Shown one piece after another: positions 16,050 to 25,126 of a stretch of 35,326 nt of DNA (within the stretch, counting starts at the first letter, position 1; every line of letters starts with the position of its first letter). The translations under genes and the position numbers were made by a program. The notes under the pieces are model-generated. The model was not told where the DNA came from. It saw only the letters and a program-made list of their open reading frames with translations, and made no database searches. Source of the DNA: Actinomycetes bacterium (GTDB lineage Bacteria; Actinomycetota; Actinomycetes; Mycobacteriales; Mycobacteriaceae). The stretch covers positions 1 to 35,326 of the forward strand of contig JAEWRC010000011.1 in assembly GCA_023460175.1 (NCBI GenBank). The letters run 5' to 3'.

Positions 16050-17276
16050 ATGCTGACGCCGAACCGCCTTCTCGCCGCCCTGTCCGTGCCGCTCTTCGTT
16101 GCCGGCTGCGGCGGCACCGGGGCCCCCGAGCCCACCCCGAGTCCGGAGCGCCCCGCGCAACCGGTTGAGCAGGCGGCGCCGTCGCCGCGGCTGGTCCTCA
16201 GTTACGACGGCGGTCTGCTGGTCCTCGATGCCGGGAGCCTGCAGCAGGTCGCCGACGTTCCGGTGCCGGGCTTCGTCCGGCTCAACCCCGCGGACAACGG
16301 CCGGCACGTGCTGGTGTCGCAGCCCGACGGCTTCGCGGTCTTCGACACCGGCACCTGGACCGAGGCGCACGGCGACCACGGCCATCACTACACCGGCGAA
16401 CCGCGGCTCACCGACACCCGTTTCGGCGGCAGCAAGCCCGGGCACGTGGTCGCCCACGACGGTGTCTTGACCCTGTTCAGCGACGGCACCGGCGCGGTGG
16501 AGAAGGTCGACCCCGACCGGTTGCTCGACGACGCCGCCGGCGTCGAGGCCACCGCCGTCACGACCACCGCACCGCACCACGGGGTGGCCGTCGGCCGCGC
16601 CGACGGTTCGGTGGTGCTCAGTGTCGGTGACGCCGAGTCCCGTTCGGGCATCGAGATTCTCGACAGCTCGGGGCGCCGGGTCGCCGGCAACGACCAGTGT
16701 CCGGGGCTGCACGGTGCCGCCGAGGCCGCCGACGGTGTCATGACCTTCGGCTGCCAGGACGGAATGCTGATCGTGCGGGGCAACGAGATCCGCAAGGTCG
16801 CCAGTCCGGACCCGTACGGCCGCATCGGCAATCCGGCGGGCAGCCCGGCCTCCCCGGTGGTGCTCGGCGACTACAAGACGGACCCGGACGCGGAGCTGGA
16901 GCGCCCGAACCGATTCACCCTGATCGACACCGCGACCGATCAACTCACCGTGGTGCCGCTGGACGTCAGCTACAGCTTCCGCTCGTTGGATCGCGGACCC
17001 GACGGGGAAGCGGTGATCCTGGGTACCGACGGCGCGTTGCACGTGTTCGACCCGGTGACGGCGGCCCGGACCGGGCACTTCGCGGTCATCGACGGCTGGA
17101 CGGAACCCGAGCAGTGGCAGTCGCCCATGCCGAACCTGTTCGTGCAGGGCGGCACCGCCTACGTGAGCGACCCGGCGGCGCGTCGACTGGTGTCCGTCGA
17201 TCTCGCGACCGGCGAACGCCTCGCCGAGGCCACGCTGAGCCAGGCGACCATCGAGCTGACCGGAGTGCCCGGCTGA
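16050..17276 (+). CDS. AztD-like zinc-chaperone lipoprotein (beta-propeller)
   Basis: The 408-residue secreted lipoprotein has a signal peptide ending in the lipobox VAGC (Cys20), a Pro-rich linker (about 25-46) and repeats of a beta-propeller type (LVLSYDGGLLVLDAGSL, VLVSQPDGFAVFDT, GVAVGRADGSVVLSVGD). Two histidine groups look like zinc ligands: HGDHGHHY (His107, 110, 112, 113) and GHVVAHDG (His132, 136). This combination is that of AztD, which passes Zn2+ to the binding protein of an ABC importer. No aztABC genes are adjacent, so it would serve an importer encoded elsewhere. A Zur box just upstream supports the zinc role. It has its own promoter after the rpsA terminator and ends 30 bases before coaE. 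Confidence 0.82.
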   Translation: MLTPNRLLAALSVPLFVAGCGGTGAPEPTPSPERPAQPVEQAAPSPRLVLSYDGGLLVLDAGSLQQVADVPVPGFVRLNPADNGRHVLVSQPDGFAVFDTGTWTEAHGDHGHHYTGEPRLTDTRFGGSKPGHVVAHDGVLTLFSDGTGAVEKVDPDRLLDDAAGVEATAVTTTAPHHGVAVGRADGSVVLSVGDAESRSGIEILDSSGRRVAGNDQCPGLHGAAEAADGVMTFGCQDGMLIVRGNEIRKVASPDPYGRIGNPAGSPASPVVLGDYKTDPDAELERPNRFTLIDTATDQLTVVPLDVSYSFRSLDRGPDGEAVILGTDGALHVFDPVTAARTGHFAVIDGWTEPEQWQSPMPNLFVQGGTAYVSDPAARRLVSVDLATGERLAEATLSQATIELTGVPG

Positions 17277-17294
17277 ACCTCGGGTGCGGCCTGC

Positions 17295-17300
17295 AAGACT
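17295..17300 (+). promoter_or_regulatory. Weak -10 candidate of coaE
   Basis: AAGACT lies six bases before the coaE GTG, the spacing seen at other leaderless starts here, but its first base departs from TANNNT. Read-through from the AztD-like gene 30 bases upstream is an alternative. Confidence 0.25.
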
Positions 17301-17306
17301 GTTGGG

Positions 17307-18545
17307 GTGCTGCGTATTGGATTGAGCGGTGGAATCGGGGCCGGGAAGTCAACGGTGTCCGCGACATTCACAGAGTGTGGCGGGATCGTCGTCGACGGGG
17401 ATGTGATCGCGCGGGAAGTCGTCGAGCCCGGGACCGAGGGGCTGGCCAAACTGGTCGACGCGTTCGGTCGCGACATCCTGCACGACAGCGGCCCTCAGTC
17501 CGGGGCCCTGAACCGGCCCGCGCTGGCCGCCATCGCGTTCAGCGACGATGACAAGCGCGCCACCCTCAACGGCATCGTGCATCCGCTGGTGGCGCACCGC
17601 CGCTCGGAGTTGATCGCCGCGGCGGTCGAGGCGCACGAGAGCCCGGTGATCATCGAGGACATTCCGCTGTTGGTGGAATCGCAGATGGCGCCGATGTTCC
17701 CGCTGGTGATCATCGTGCACGCCGAGGTCGAGACCAGGGTGGCGCGGCTGATGGAGCACCGCGGCTTCAGCGAGGAGGACGCGCGGGCGCGGATCGCCGC
17801 CCAGGCCACCGAAGAGCAGCGTCGCGCGGTCGCCGATGTGTGGTTGGACAACTCCGGTACGGCCGGCGACCTCAAGGAGCGCGCCCGCGCGTTGTGGCAC
17901 GAGCGGGTCCTGCCGTTCTCACACAACCTGCAGCACCGCGAACCGGCGCGCGCCGAACTGCGACTGGTCCCGTCGGATCCGACGTGGGCGGCCCAGGCGG
18001 CGCGGATCGTCGCCCGGTTGAACACCGCCGGCGGGCATCGGGTGCGCCGCATCGACCACATCGGGTCGACGGCGGTACCCGGGCTGGACGCCAAGGACGT
18101 CATCGACATCCAGCTGACCGTCGATTCGCTGACCGACGCCGACGAACTCACCGACGGGTTGCTGGCCGCGGGCTACCTGCGCATCGAGAACATCACGGCC
18201 GACGTGCCGAAACCCAACGGCCGCAGCACCGTTGGGGAGTTCGACCACAGCGACGACCCGTCGTTGTGGGGCAAGCGCTACTTCAAGTCCGCGGATCCGG
18301 GCCGGCCCACCAACGTCCACGTCCGAGTGGACGGCTGGCCGAACCAGCAGTTCGCGCTGCTGTTCACCGACTGGATCGCGGCCAACCCGGGTGTGCAGGC
18401 CGACTATCTGGCCGCCAAACGCCACGCCCACGAGCGGGGCGGCGGCGACATCGGTGCCTACGCCGAGGCCAAGGAACCCTGGTTCCTCGACGCCTACCGT
18501 CGGGCCTGGGAGTGGGCGGACACGACGGGCTGGCGTCCACGCTGA
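17307..18545 (+). CDS. coaE: Dephospho-CoA kinase fused to a GrpB/UPF0157 domain
   Basis: The 412-residue protein is twice the usual CoaE length. Residues 1 to about 205 form the kinase that adds the 3'-phosphate in the last step of CoA synthesis. The P-loop is GLSGGIGAGKST (about 5-16), with VDGDVIAREVV and the core EDIPLLVES. Residues about 215-400 form a GrpB-type nucleotidyltransferase-like domain (RRIDHIGSTAVPGLDAKDVIDIQLTV, FDHSDDPSLWGKRYFKS, NVHVRVDG) of unknown activity. The fusion is known in mycobacteria. The start is the GTG at 17307, with the P-loop right after it. The stop overlaps the exchanger start (TGATG), so the two are co-transcribed. Confidence 0.96.
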   Translation: MLRIGLSGGIGAGKSTVSATFTECGGIVVDGDVIAREVVEPGTEGLAKLVDAFGRDILHDSGPQSGALNRPALAAIAFSDDDKRATLNGIVHPLVAHRRSELIAAAVEAHESPVIIEDIPLLVESQMAPMFPLVIIVHAEVETRVARLMEHRGFSEEDARARIAAQATEEQRRAVADVWLDNSGTAGDLKERARALWHERVLPFSHNLQHREPARAELRLVPSDPTWAAQAARIVARLNTAGGHRVRRIDHIGSTAVPGLDAKDVIDIQLTVDSLTDADELTDGLLAAGYLRIENITADVPKPNGRSTVGEFDHSDDPSLWGKRYFKSADPGRPTNVHVRVDGWPNQQFALLFTDWIAANPGVQADYLAAKRHAHERGGGDIGAYAEAKEPWFLDAYRRAWEWADTTGWRPR

Positions 18546-19522
18546 TGGCCGCGGATCTGGGCTGGCTGGCGATCGGGCTGATCGCGCTGGTCATCGGATC
18601 CGAGTGGCTGGTCAAGGGCGGTTCGCGGTTGGCGGCCGGCCTCGGGATCTCACCGATCCTGGTGGGGCTGACGGTGGTGTCGATCGGCACCAGCATGCCC
18701 GAACTCGCGGTGGGCCTGCGCGCGGCCGCCAGCGGCAACGGCTCGCTGGCGGTGGGCAACATCGCCGGCACCAACATCGTCAACGTGCTGCTCATCCTCG
18801 GCTTGAGCGCTCTCATCCGGCCCCTGTCGCTGCACCTGCGCACCCTGAAACTCGACCTGCCGATGATGACGGCGGCCGCGTTGCTGCTGTGGCTGCTGGC
18901 CGCCGATGGCACCCTGGCGATGAGCGGCGGCGCGGTGCTGACGGTGGGTGCGCTGCTCTACACGGCGGTGCTCATCGTGTCGGCGCGGCGCGAAAGCCAG
19001 AGTGTGCAAGCGGAATTCGCCGACGAGTACGCCACCCCGGTGGTCAACGGGCGCTCCCGCGCGACGATGGCCCGGGACCTGGCGTTGCTGCTGGTCGGGA
19101 TCGTGGTGGTGGTCATCGGCGCCGACTGGCTGGTCGGCGGCGCGGTCGGCGTCGCGCAGACATTCGGGGTCTCGGATGCGTTCATCGGGCTGACGGTGGT
19201 GGCGATCGGCACGTCCGCCCCGGAGTTGGCGACGACGTTGGTTGCGACGTTCCGCGGCGAGCGCGACATCGCGATCGGGAACCTGTTGGGCAGCAGCGTG
19301 TACAACATCCTGCTGATCCTCGGCCTGACGGTGCTGGGCGCCGGCCGGGCACTGCACCTCGACCCCGACCTGGTGCGCATCGACATCCCGCTGATGGCAC
19401 TGGTCGCGCTGGTCTGCATCCCGATACTCCTCACCGGGCGGCGGGTCAGCCGGCGGGAGGGCGGCGCCATGGTGGCCGCCTATCTGGCCTACCTGACGTT
19501 CCTGGTGATCTCGCAGACCTGA
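18545..19522 (+). CDS. Calcium/sodium antiporter, YrbG/CaCA family
   Basis: The 325-residue membrane protein has the two inverted repeats of cation/Ca2+ exchangers. Each repeat carries the ion-binding signatures: GTSMPELAVGLRAA plus GNIAGTNIVNVLLI in the first half, and GTSAPELATTLVAT plus GNLLGSSVYNILLI in the second. About ten hydrophobic segments are split by a charged cytoplasmic loop near the middle (ARRESQSVQAEFADEYATP). Glutamates in the two PEL motifs are the expected ion ligands. The ATG overlaps the coaE stop by one base. It probably exports Ca2+ in exchange for Na+ or H+; direction and ion are inferred from the family. Confidence 0.9.
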   Translation: MAADLGWLAIGLIALVIGSEWLVKGGSRLAAGLGISPILVGLTVVSIGTSMPELAVGLRAAASGNGSLAVGNIAGTNIVNVLLILGLSALIRPLSLHLRTLKLDLPMMTAAALLLWLLAADGTLAMSGGAVLTVGALLYTAVLIVSARRESQSVQAEFADEYATPVVNGRSRATMARDLALLLVGIVVVVIGADWLVGGAVGVAQTFGVSDAFIGLTVVAIGTSAPELATTLVATFRGERDIAIGNLLGSSVYNILLILGLTVLGAGRALHLDPDLVRIDIPLMALVALVCIPILLTGRRVSRREGGAMVAAYLAYLTFLVISQT

Positions 19523-20068
19523 TCAGTCGGCGGGCTCGACCGGGGGTTCGGGCGCGGGCTCGCCCGGGACCTCGTCGATCGGCGGCAGGTCGACCGGATT
19601 GACCAGCGGGGCACCGCACATCAGCTTGCCGTAGTCCGGCTCGTCGTCGACCGGGGTGAGCCGCGGCTTGATGAACTCGTCGGCCATCGCGACGATCGCG
19701 TCGTCGACCAGGATCTCGCAGTGCAGGTTCGCCGAGTACGGCCACTGGATGGAGATCTGCATGCCCGCCAGGTCGGCATCGGAGAGCACGGTCTGCGCCT
19801 CGAACGTCCGGCCGGGCAGCATCGTCGGGTCCGCGCTCTGGACCTGCGTGTCGTTGAGCTTGTAGGTGATCAACGCGCCGCGGGCGACGCCGTCGATGCG
19901 GGCCCGGTAGGTGACGTTGTACAGCTCGGGCTCCGGAGCGCTCTCGCCGGCCGGGATCGGTTCGCTGGGCGTCGGGTCGGGATCCGCCGACGCGGTGGCC
20001 GGAACAATCAGCGCGCCCCCGAGGAACAGCAGCGCCGCGGCGGCCACTGTCGGTGCGGGTCGGCTCAT
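19523..20068 (-). CDS. Secreted protein with MmpS-like beta-sandwich, hypothetical
   Basis: The 181-residue protein has a signal peptide (MSRPAPTVAAAALLFLGGALIV, cleavage near ASADP) followed by a proline-rich stretch. The central domain is beta-rich (YNVTYRARIDGVARGALITYKLNDTQ, then LHCEILVDDAIVAMADE) and recalls the extracellular MmpS fold, though similarity is only by pattern. The last 35 residues are Pro/Glu/Asp-rich and acidic. I use the ATG at 20066-20068 because TAGTGT lies 8 bases upstream; a GTG at 20080 would add four residues. It follows the DUF402 gene closely on the same strand. It is convergent with the exchanger gene, with adjacent stop codons. No function can be assigned. Confidence 0.75.
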   Translation of the reverse strand: MSRPAPTVAAAALLFLGGALIVPATASADPDPTPSEPIPAGESAPEPELYNVTYRARIDGVARGALITYKLNDTQVQSADPTMLPGRTFEAQTVLSDADLAGMQISIQWPYSANLHCEILVDDAIVAMADEFIKPRLTPVDDEPDYGKLMCGAPLVNPVDLPPIDEVPGEPAPEPPVEPAD

Positions 20069-20076
20069 AGTTAGCA

Positions 20077-20082
20077 ACACTA
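20077..20082 (-). promoter_or_regulatory. -10 candidate of the secreted MmpS-like gene
   Basis: TAGTGT on the minus strand lies eight bases before the ATG and would give an almost leaderless mRNA. Co-transcription with the upstream DUF402 gene is also possible. Confidence 0.35.
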
Positions 20083-20086
20083 GCTC

Positions 20087-20590
20087 TTATCGCCAGGTGA
20101 GTTCCATCCCGTTACCGCGCAACCAGGTCTGCAGGTCGTGGCCGTGGGCGGCCAGCCCGGCGACCGCGGCGATGGTTCGGTGCAACGCCTGTTCGGCGGT
20201 CTCGGGGGAGAGCAGGCCCATGTGGTGGGCCTCGAGGAGTTCGTCGACGTCCACCACCTCGGTGCCCACCCCGGTGCGGACCACCAGGTCCACGTAGTGG
20301 TCCTCGGTCCGCCAGACGGTGCCGTCGACGGTGATCTCCCCGATGTCGAGGTAAAAGTCCTGGTCGCGCTCGTGTCCTGGATTCCAGTGGAAGATGTTGG
20401 CGCGTAGCCCCAGCGACGGCAGCAACCACGACTCGAGGTAGTGGAACTGCGCGCGGCCCGGGGTCGGCCGCGCCATGTACAGCCCGCCCCAGGGCGCCAG
20501 GACGTAGTCGTCCACGACGCGGACGAACCCCTTCGGGTCCGTGTTGGTCCGGGCGCCGAGATCGAAGACTTCGTGTTTGGGCGGGTGGAT
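20087..20590 (-). CDS. DUF402 (FomD-like) protein, probably with an AUC start
   Basis: The 167-residue product matches the DUF402 family: IHPPKHEVFDLGART, NTDPKGFVRVVDDY, FYLDIGEITVDGTVWRTEDHYVDLVV and an acidic VVDVDELLEAH. Members of this fold include nucleoside-diphosphate phosphatases, but the role here is unknown. Homology starts at the codon ATC (20588-20590). The minus-strand hexamer TAAGCT lies exactly 7 bases before this ATC, the usual position for a leaderless start. No in-frame ATG, GTG or TTG exists between there and a GTG at 20668 that lies inside uvrB. A CTG at 20597-20599 is another possibility. The gene may therefore start with AUC, or a G-to-C change may have removed its start. 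Confidence 0.75.
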   Translation of the reverse strand: MHPPKHEVFDLGARTNTDPKGFVRVVDDYVLAPWGGLYMARPTPGRAQFHYLESWLLPSLGLRANIFHWNPGHERDQDFYLDIGEITVDGTVWRTEDHYVDLVVRTGVGTEVVDVDELLEAHHMGLLSPETAEQALHRTIAAVAGLAAHGHDLQTWLRGNGMELTWR

Positions 20591-20597
20591 GGCCCCC

Positions 20598-20603
20598 AGC
20601 TTA
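20598..20603 (-). promoter_or_regulatory. -10 element of the DUF402 gene
   Basis: TAAGCT on the minus strand is followed by seven bases and then ATC. The placement is what is expected for a leaderless mRNA starting at that codon. It faces the uvrB promoter. Confidence 0.5.
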
Positions 20604-20618
20604 AAGCTGTTGGCGAAA

Positions 20619-20641
20619 CTGTCGGCACCCGCGCCTACCCT
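20619..20641 (+). promoter_or_regulatory. uvrB promoter of RecA-NDp/PafBC type
   Basis: CTGTCGGCA (20619-20627), an 8-base spacer and TACCCT (20636-20641) match TTGTCRGTG-N8-TANNNT in spacing and at six of nine upstream positions (TGTCGG exact). TACCCT is six bases from the uvrB ATG, so the mRNA should be leaderless. In mycobacteria this promoter class is activated by PafBC after DNA damage, independently of LexA. Confidence 0.72.
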
Positions 20642-20647
20642 GGTCCT

Positions 20648-22807
<2,160 letters not shown>

Positions 22808-22823
22808 CTCGGGCCTGATCTCT

Positions 22824-22829
22824 TAGATT
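22824..22829 (+). promoter_or_regulatory. -10 element of the MFS gene (leaderless)
   Basis: TAGATT is followed by six bases and the GTG start. It lies 17 bases after the uvrB stop, so the pump can be expressed apart from uvrB. Confidence 0.55.
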
Positions 22830-22835
22830 GGTCCG

Positions 22836-24242
22836 GTGACCGAACCAGAGCCGACGCTCGCCGGTGGGAGTTGGCGCGAGCTGCTCGGCCGGAAATACCT
22901 TGGCGCGTCAGCGGTTCTGGCGGGTGGCGTGTTGTTGTACGCGACCAACGAGTTCCTCACCATCAGCCTGCTGCCGAGCGCGGTCGAGGAGATCGGCGGT
23001 CAGCGCTACTACGCGTGGGTGATGACGGTCTACCTGGTGGCCTCGGTGGCCGGGGCCACCACGGTCAGCGCCATGTTGGCCCGGTTCGGGCCACGGGTGG
23101 CCTACCTGGGTGGGCTCGCGGTCTTCGCCGGCGGCAGCACGATCTGCGCCGTGGCGCCCAGCATGGAGGTACTGCTGGGCGGCCGAGTGGTGCAGGGCGC
23201 AGCGGGCGGACTGCTCGCCGGGCTGGGCTATGCGGTGATCAACGCCGCGTTGCCGCGGTCGTTGTGGACCAGGGCGTCGGCGCTGGTGTCCGCGATGTGG
23301 GGCGTCGGCACCTTCCTCGGTCCGGCCGGTGGCGGACTGTTCGCCCAATTCGGTTCGTGGCGCTGGGCTTTCGGCGCCCTGGTCGCCCTGACCGTCGCGA
23401 TCGCGGTGCTGGTGCCGATCGGGCTGCCCCGGCGCACACGCAGTCACGAGGTGGTCGCGACCCGGGTCCCGGTGTGGTCCCTGCTACCGCTGGGCGCGGC
23501 CGCACTGTTGGTGAGCGTGGCGGGACTGCCGCAGCGCATCCTCTACACCGCGCTCCTGCTGCTGGCCGGGGCGGCACTGATCGCGGTGTTCCTGGTGGTG
23601 GACCGCCGCACCAACGATCCGGTGTTGCCGCCCACCGCGTTTCGGCCGGGCCCGCTGAAGTGGATCTATCTCACCCTCGGCGTGTTGATGGCGGCCACGA
23701 TGGTGGTGATGTACGTGCCGCTGTTCGGGCAGCGACTGGCTCACCTGGCGCCGGCTGCCGCGGGCATCCTCGGGGTGGCCCTGGCGATCGGCTGGACGGT
23801 GAGCGAGATCGTCAGTGCCTCGGTCGACCGGCAGAGGCTGGCGGCGCGGATAGTCTTCGTCGCGCCGTTGGTGATGGCGGTGGGCCTGGCGGCCTGCGCA
23901 CTGCTGGTGCGCGACGGGATGTCGATCGGGCTGGTGCTGGCCTGGTCGCTGGCCCTGCTGATCGCCGGCGTGGGTATCGGGATGGCGTGGCCGCACCTGT
24001 CGGCCTGGGCGATGACCAAGGTGGACGACCCCACCGAGGGGCCGGTCGCCGCCGCCGCGATCAACACCGTGCAGTTGATCTGCGGGGCCTTCGGTGCCGG
24101 CCTGGCCGGCGTCGTGGTGAACGCCGCCGGCAGCGGTGAGGCCGTCGCGGCCCGGTGGATGTTCGCGGTGTTCGCCGTCCTTGCGCTGCTCGGTTGCGTG
24201 GCGTCGGCGCGGGCCGGGCGACCCCGGATCACGGTGAGTTAA
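22836..24242 (+). CDS. MFS drug-efflux-type transporter (Rv1634-like)
   Basis: The 468-residue membrane protein has about 14 hydrophobic segments, typical of DHA2-type drug:H+ antiporters. The proton/drug motif region is recognisable in FLTISLLPSAVEEIGGQRYYAWVMTVY (segment 1 to 2), GRVVQGAAGGLLAGLGYAVI (motif B-like) and SAMWGVGTFLGPAGGGLFAQF with the SWRWAF that usually follows motif C. It sits directly after uvrB, as Rv1634 does in M. tuberculosis. Substrates cannot be read from the sequence. The GTG start follows TAGATT by six bases. The stop is 43 bases before a tRNA-Cys gene. Confidence 0.88.
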   Translation: MTEPEPTLAGGSWRELLGRKYLGASAVLAGGVLLYATNEFLTISLLPSAVEEIGGQRYYAWVMTVYLVASVAGATTVSAMLARFGPRVAYLGGLAVFAGGSTICAVAPSMEVLLGGRVVQGAAGGLLAGLGYAVINAALPRSLWTRASALVSAMWGVGTFLGPAGGGLFAQFGSWRWAFGALVALTVAIAVLVPIGLPRRTRSHEVVATRVPVWSLLPLGAAALLVSVAGLPQRILYTALLLLAGAALIAVFLVVDRRTNDPVLPPTAFRPGPLKWIYLTLGVLMAATMVVMYVPLFGQRLAHLAPAAAGILGVALAIGWTVSEIVSASVDRQRLAARIVFVAPLVMAVGLAACALLVRDGMSIGLVLAWSLALLIAGVGIGMAWPHLSAWAMTKVDDPTEGPVAAAAINTVQLICGAFGAGLAGVVVNAAGSGEAVAARWMFAVFAVLALLGCVASARAGRPRITVS

Positions 24243-24285
24243 ACCCTGGCCCCGGGGCCGCGGTGCTGGCAGCCTCGACGGCAGT

Positions 24286-24356
24286 GCGGGTGTGGCTGAG
24301 AGGCGAGGCACCGGCCTGCAAAGCCGTTCACACGGGTTCGAATCCCGTCACTCGCT
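24286..24356 (+). tRNA. tRNA-Cys (GCA)
   Basis: The 71-base cloverleaf has a 7-bp acceptor stem (24286-24292 with 24349-24355, one G-U pair), a D-arm, an anticodon arm with GCA at 24318-24320, and a T-arm with the TTCGAAT loop. The discriminator base is U73, as cysteinyl-tRNA synthetase requires. CCA is not encoded. The outermost pair of the anticodon stem (C27 with U43) is mismatched. Confidence 0.95.
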
Positions 24357-24387
24357 CGCATGGAACGACGCTCGAACCCGGGTGCCG

Positions 24388-24825
24388 TCACTCGATCACG
24401 TGCAACACCAGCAACACGAACACCACCAGCAGCAGCGCCACCCGCACCGCGTGCAGCCGGTCCCATCGGCGCGCCTCGTCACGCGAAACGTCGGCGGCGC
24501 CGGCCCATCGGCCGATCCGGTTGTTGATCGGCACCATCAGCGTGACGGTGATGAGGACGACGATCGCCAACAGCGCCGCTGCCGTCGTCACCGGCCAGGC
24601 ACCGCCCGCCAGGAGGGCCGCGGCGATCAGCGACAGCAGCGCGGCGATGTACCAGAACGGCATCACCTTGCCCAGCACCCGGCCGCCGTCGCTGCGCGCC
24701 TGGGCAAACGCATCATCGGGCAGTCGGCCGATGACGGGATGGGTGAAGACGGCGACGGCGAATTCGGTGCCGACCATCGGGCCGGTCAGCACCAGGGCCA
24801 CGGCGTCGATGGTGTCTCGCAGCAT
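24388..24825 (-). CDS. DUF1772 membrane protein (anthrone-oxygenase-like)
   Basis: The 145-residue protein has four hydrophobic segments and the DUF1772 hallmarks: TEFAVAVFTHPVI near the start, VPINNRIGRW in the middle and WDRLHAVRVALLLVVFVLLVLHV at the end. The family includes anthrone oxygenases and noxC-like proteins, but most bacterial members have no known activity. The start is the ATG at 24823-24825, with CCAGG just before it. It lies 12 bases after the DUF2188 gene on the same strand and 31 bases from the end of the tRNA gene, to which it is convergent. Confidence 0.82.
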   Translation of the reverse strand: MLRDTIDAVALVLTGPMVGTEFAVAVFTHPVIGRLPDDAFAQARSDGGRVLGKVMPFWYIAALLSLIAAALLAGGAWPVTTAAALLAIVVLITVTLMVPINNRIGRWAGAADVSRDEARRWDRLHAVRVALLLVVFVLLVLHVIE

Positions 24826-24837
24826 GACCTGGCTCGC

Positions 24838-25062
24838 TCAGCCCTTCGGCGGATAGGGATCCCTGCCGTAGGAGTTCTTCTCGCCGATGGTGCCGTCCTG
24901 GTTGCGGATGGTGTGCTCGGCGTGGCGCGTCATCGCCATCGCGCGGCCCACCTGGGTCTGTTCGGCCCTGGTCCCGCCGGCGTGCGCGGCGCGGCTGCTG
25001 CCTTCGACCTTGCTTTTCCACACGCCGCGTTCGTGGTAGGTCATGATGTCTCCCTTGGCCAT
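24838..25062 (-). CDS. DUF2188 small protein
   Basis: The 74-residue soluble protein has the DUF2188 pattern: a short strand with YHERGVWKSKVEGSSRAAH, a helix TRAEQTQVGRAMAMTRHAEH and the C-terminal signature IRNQDGTIGEKNSYGRDPYPPKG. Members of the family are common in actinobacteria and have no firmly assigned function. The ATG at 25060-25062 follows AAGGAGG with good spacing. A downstream ATG (MTYHERG) could also serve. It is followed within 12 bases by the DUF1772 gene and preceded by tctA with a 64-base gap, so it may have its own promoter. Confidence 0.85.
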   Translation of the reverse strand: MAKGDIMTYHERGVWKSKVEGSSRAAHAGGTRAEQTQVGRAMAMTRHAEHTIRNQDGTIGEKNSYGRDPYPPKG

Positions 25063-25126
25063 GGTTGCCTCCTTCGTCGGTATGGGCGTCGGGATAACGC
25101 GTACCCACTTTTCGCGAAGGAACCAA

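Noticed and set aside
24248..24259. 12-base palindrome GGCCCCGGGGCC after the MFS gene
   Set aside because: It has no loop and no T-tract, so it is a poor terminator, and GC-rich palindromes of this size are expected by chance.
25101..25124. SigF-like promoter (GGTT, then GGGTAC) before the DUF2188 gene
   Set aside because: The spacer is only about 13-14 bases, shorter than the 15-17 expected, so it was not called.
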